From NCBI GenBank assembly GCA_964389305.1, contig CAYMEK010000051.1, positions 1-33,087 of the forward strand: a stretch of DNA of 33,087 bases, read 5' to 3'. Every line of letters starts with the position of its first letter. The first letter of the stretch is position 1. The translations under genes were made by a program, and so were the position numbers. The DNA comes from CAYMEK01 sp964389305 (GTDB lineage: Bacteria > Spirochaetota > Spirochaetia > SZUA-6 > DRHE01). Shown here one piece after another: positions 30,962 to 33,087 of the stretch. The notes beneath the pieces are model-generated. The model worked only from the letters and a program-made list of their open reading frames with translations. It had not been told where the DNA came from and ran no database searches.

Positions 30962-31561
30962 CTATCCGGTTTGTCCGCCGGCGGGCTGGCCTGCGGAAGC
31001 CTTGGAGCCTGGGGAAGCCGCCTGCCCGTTGAGGGAGAAACCCCGCCTAAGGCAACGGCGGTTGATTTCGTTTAGATCCCGGTGGCGTGCCGATACCGCT
31101 TCAGCCGCTGCTTTGGTGATCGACTCGAGAGAGGCAACATCAGGCTTCAGCGCGGCCAGAAAACCGAGCATGACCATGTTGGCCGAACGGGTGCTGCCCT
31201 CTTTCTCGGCCAGCTCGTTGGCGGGAACGGGAAAGATGCGGATGTCGCGGCGGGATGGTTCGATGTCTATGAGCGAGGAGTTATAAAGAAGAATGCCGCC
31301 TTCCCGGACCCGCGGCTCGAACTTGACAAGCGAAGGCTTGTTCATCACCACACAAATCGAAGGACTGGGCACCAGGGGAGAGGCGATCTGATCGTCGGAG
31401 ACCACCACCGAGCAGTTGGCAGTACCGCCGCGCATCTCTGCGCCGTAGGATGGTATATGGGTTACTTTCTTGCCTTCCGCCATGGCCGCCTGGCACACCA
31501 CCATACCCGAAAGGATGATTCCCTGGCCGCCGAACCCGGCGAAGATGATCTCTTCACGCAT
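30962..31561 (-). CDS. 2-oxoacid:ferredoxin oxidoreductase, gamma subunit
   Basis: A 199-residue gamma subunit of the KOR/VOR enzymes that oxidise a 2-oxoacid to acyl-CoA and reduced ferredoxin. Conserved features are IIFAGFGGQGIILSG, THIPSYGAEMRGGTANC and VVMNKPSL. The start at 31561 is fixed by AGGAGG seven bases upstream; the frame is open further, but that part overlaps the beta gene and has no family resemblance. It is the last gene of the unit beta-gamma, 11 bases behind the beta stop. An extended lysine-poor, glycine-rich tail (residues ~180-199) is unusual for the family but short. Confidence 0.92.
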   Translation of the reverse strand: MREEIIFAGFGGQGIILSGMVVCQAAMAEGKKVTHIPSYGAEMRGGTANCSVVVSDDQIASPLVPSPSICVVMNKPSLVKFEPRVREGGILLYNSSLIDIEPSRRDIRIFPVPANELAEKEGSTRSANMVMLGFLAALKPDVASLESITKAAAEAVSARHRDLNEINRRCLRRGFSLNGQAASPGSKASAGQPAGGQTG

Positions 31562-31572
31562 CGCCTGACCTC

Positions 31573-32328
31573 CTAGCGGTCTCGGAAATTGCCGAGGGGG
31601 AAGTAAGAGCTCATCTCCCCGTCCACCCACTGAGCCGCCGCCGGCGCGCTCAGACCCCAGTTGGTCGGGCACATGGACAGAAACTCCACGAACGAAAAAC
31701 CCTTACCGTTGAGCTGATTCTCCAGGGCTTTCTTGACGGCCCGCCTGGCCTTCTGGATGTTTCGCACATTGCTTACCGAGCAGCGCTCGATGAACACCGG
31801 CGCCTCTAAAGTGTTGAGCAGCTCGCAGGCCCGGATGGGCTGACCCGCCTCTGCCGGATTGCGGCCGTAGGGCGATGTCTTGGTTTTTTGTCCGGCTAGA
31901 GAGGTCGGAGCCATCTGACCGCCGGTCATGCCGTAGATCGCATTGTTCACGAACAGGACCGTTATATTCTCGCCCCGGTTGGCGGCGTGAATCGTTTCGG
32001 CCGTGCCGATAGCCAAAAGGTCGCCGTCGCCCTGGTAGGAGATCACTGTACGGTCCGGCAGCGCCCTCTTCAGGCCGGTAGCCACAGCCGGCGCCCGACC
32101 ATGGGCAGCCTCCAGCCCGTCGACCCTGATATAGTGGTAAATTAACACTGCGCAGCCGACCGGGGCGATGACCACCGTCTTCTCCCTGATCCCCAGCTCG
32201 TCGATGCCCTGGGCCAGGAGCTTGTGAATGATCCCGTGCCCGCAGCCGGGACAGTAATGAGTGGGAACGTCGACCAGCGCCTCCGGACGGCCGTATACAC
32301 GCCTGATTCCCCCTTCTTCGCTCCTCAT
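31573..32328 (-). CDS. 2-oxoacid:ferredoxin oxidoreductase, beta (TPP-binding) subunit
   Basis: A 251-residue thiamine-pyrophosphate subunit. The cofactor region is intact: YCPGCGHGIIHKLL at the N-terminus, GRAPAVATGLKRA, the TPP/Mg2+ motif YQGDGDLLAIG (GDG) with a downstream NNAIYGMTGGQ, and the conserved PTSLAGQKTKTSPYGRN. The length and this last segment fit the branched-chain 2-oxoacid (VOR) or 2-oxoglutarate (KOR) group rather than pyruvate oxidoreductase. Its ATG overlaps the alpha stop by four bases, so the subunits are translated together. Which oxoacid is used cannot be settled here. Confidence 0.94.
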   Translation of the reverse strand: MRSEEGGIRRVYGRPEALVDVPTHYCPGCGHGIIHKLLAQGIDELGIREKTVVIAPVGCAVLIYHYIRVDGLEAAHGRAPAVATGLKRALPDRTVISYQGDGDLLAIGTAETIHAANRGENITVLFVNNAIYGMTGGQMAPTSLAGQKTKTSPYGRNPAEAGQPIRACELLNTLEAPVFIERCSVSNVRNIQKARRAVKKALENQLNGKGFSFVEFLSMCPTNWGLSAPAAAQWVDGEMSSYFPLGNFRDR

Positions 32329-33087
32329 TTTTCCTTAATCCTCTTCACGATCTCCTCGACCTCTACGACCATGGCGCCGGTGCGCCCGTAAAAACTGACC
32401 GGCACCTTGTCGCCTACCGCCAGCCGTACGTCTTCCAGCATCTGCCCGGCATTCATCTCCACCACCAATACCTTGTCGACCTCCTTCGCCGTCTCCAGCA
32501 GCTCGCGGGAGGGAAAAGGCCATAGCGTGACGGGTCGAAACAGCCCCGCCTTGACGCCCTGTTCCCGCAGCCTGTTCACCGCGGCCTTACAGATGCGGGA
32601 GGCGAGGCCGAAAGCGACCAGTAGGAGTTCGGCATCATCACAGGCGTAGCGCTCGTATCGCACCTCCTCCTGGGCTATTCTGCGGTACTTCTCCTGCAGG
32701 CGCAGGTTGATTTTCTCCAGAGCGTCCTCGGGACTGAGACGAAGCGAAGCGAGGTACCTGGGCTCCCTGCCGATGGCTCCGTCGAGAACCCAGGATGACT
32801 TGTCGAAGCTTTCCCCGGAGGGCTCGGGCAGGCAAAGGGACTCCGACATCTGTCCCAAGGTGCCGTCCCCCAGGATCATCACCACGATACGATAGCGATC
32901 GGCCAGATCGAAGGCGGCCACCCCCAGATCGGCCAGCTCCTGCACAGAGGCCGGGGCCAGCACAATCATACGATAGTCCCCGTGCCCCCCTCCCTTGGTG
33001 GCCTGGAAGTAGTCCCCCTGCGCCCCGGCGATATTGCCCAGTCCCGGCCCGCCCCGCATCATGTTTACCACCACCGCGGGAAGCTCG
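32325..33087 (-). CDS. 2-oxoacid:ferredoxin oxidoreductase, alpha subunit (5' end outside window)
   Basis: The C-terminal 253 codons of the alpha subunit; the start lies beyond the right edge. The first visible residues (ELPAVVVNMMRGGPGLGN) are the pyrimidine-binding domain, followed by APASVQELADLGVAAFDLADRY and GDGTLGQMSE. The linker and domain II run through RPVTLWPFPSRELLETAKEVDKVLVVEMNAGQMLEDVRLAV. These match the VorB/KorA type, which is usually preceded by a small ferredoxin-like delta subunit. The unit order alpha-beta-gamma is standard for this branch. The enzyme needs reduced-ferredoxin metabolism, which fits an anaerobe. Confidence 0.94.
   Translation of the reverse strand, partial: ELPAVVVNMMRGGPGLGNIAGAQGDYFQATKGGGHGDYRMIVLAPASVQELADLGVAAFDLADRYRIVVMILGDGTLGQMSESLCLPEPSGESFDKSSWVLDGAIGREPRYLASLRLSPEDALEKINLRLQEKYRRIAQEEVRYERYACDDAELLLVAFGLASRICKAAVNRLREQGVKAGLFRPVTLWPFPSRELLETAKEVDKVLVVEMNAGQMLEDVRLAVGDKVPVSFYGRTGAMVVEVEEIVKRIKEK

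Noticed and set aside
30857..31075. Open frame of 72 codons starting in an ATGA overlap with the NTPase stop
   Set aside because: Most of it is antisense to the gamma subunit gene, and its composition (glycine, arginine and leucine rich) shows no recognisable protein character.
31562..31672. Upstream extension of the gamma subunit gene
   Set aside because: It overlaps the beta subunit gene and ignores the AGGAGG in front of the 31561 start.
1..33087. tRNA or rRNA genes, CRISPR arrays, insertion sequences, phage or integrase genes
   Set aside because: Looked for on both strands; no cloverleaf, regularly spaced repeat, transposase or integrase signature was found.

Overview
The window looks like chromosomal DNA from a free-living, anaerobic, fairly GC-rich spirochaete. 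Three things in the sequence point that way. Two substrate-binding proteins have the 'GQKE' start to the mature region that is common in spirochaetes. There is a complete TatT-TatP-TatQM locus laid out like Treponema pallidum Tp0956-Tp0958. The RND efflux adaptor lacks the alpha-hairpin, like Borrelia BesA. A ferredoxin-dependent 2-oxoacid oxidoreductase suggests anaerobic metabolism. The species cannot be named from the sequence alone.

Region 1 (1-6537) is a uronate catabolism locus. A TRAP substrate-binding gene runs off the left edge, divergent from an IclR-family (KdgR-like) regulator. Next comes an operon kdgF-kduI-dctP-dctM-dctQ-kduD, which imports and converts 4,5-unsaturated uronates towards 2-keto-3-deoxygluconate. 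Both flanking promoters carry a GTTTCAT...ATGAAAC inverted repeat just downstream of the -10 box, which is good evidence for shared repression. A decayed second SDR gene follows kduD.

Region 2 (6638-13639) is a tripartite RND efflux operon on the minus strand: tetR, tolC-like, adaptor, RND pump and a small PII-like protein. A second, clearly homologous PII-like gene sits divergently beyond tetR, so the pump is bracketed by two related small proteins. The tetR promoter has a perfect operator palindrome, and tetR itself seems to lack a canonical start codon.

Region 3 (13727-17000) returns to sugar-acid metabolism. It holds kdgK, an SfsA-GIY-YIG (DUF123) fusion, and a two-gene unit of an RpiB-family isomerase with a second KdgF-like cupin. 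The next block (17055-21779) is housekeeping: a YbaK-type deacylase, a VOC protein, exodeoxyribonuclease III and a large hybrid histidine kinase.

Region 4 (21916-25849) is the TPAT transporter. It is followed by a polytopic spermidine-synthase-like protein and an apparently exported protein-isoaspartate methyltransferase, a frameshifted acetyltransferase-like gene, a THEP1-type NTPase, and three genes for a 2-oxoacid:ferredoxin oxidoreductase running off the right edge. No tRNA, rRNA, CRISPR array, insertion sequence or phage gene was seen. All gaps between genes are under about 300 bases. Several gene starts have no Shine-Dalgarno sequence but a -10 box 6 to 14 bases upstream, suggesting leaderless or very short-leader transcripts.
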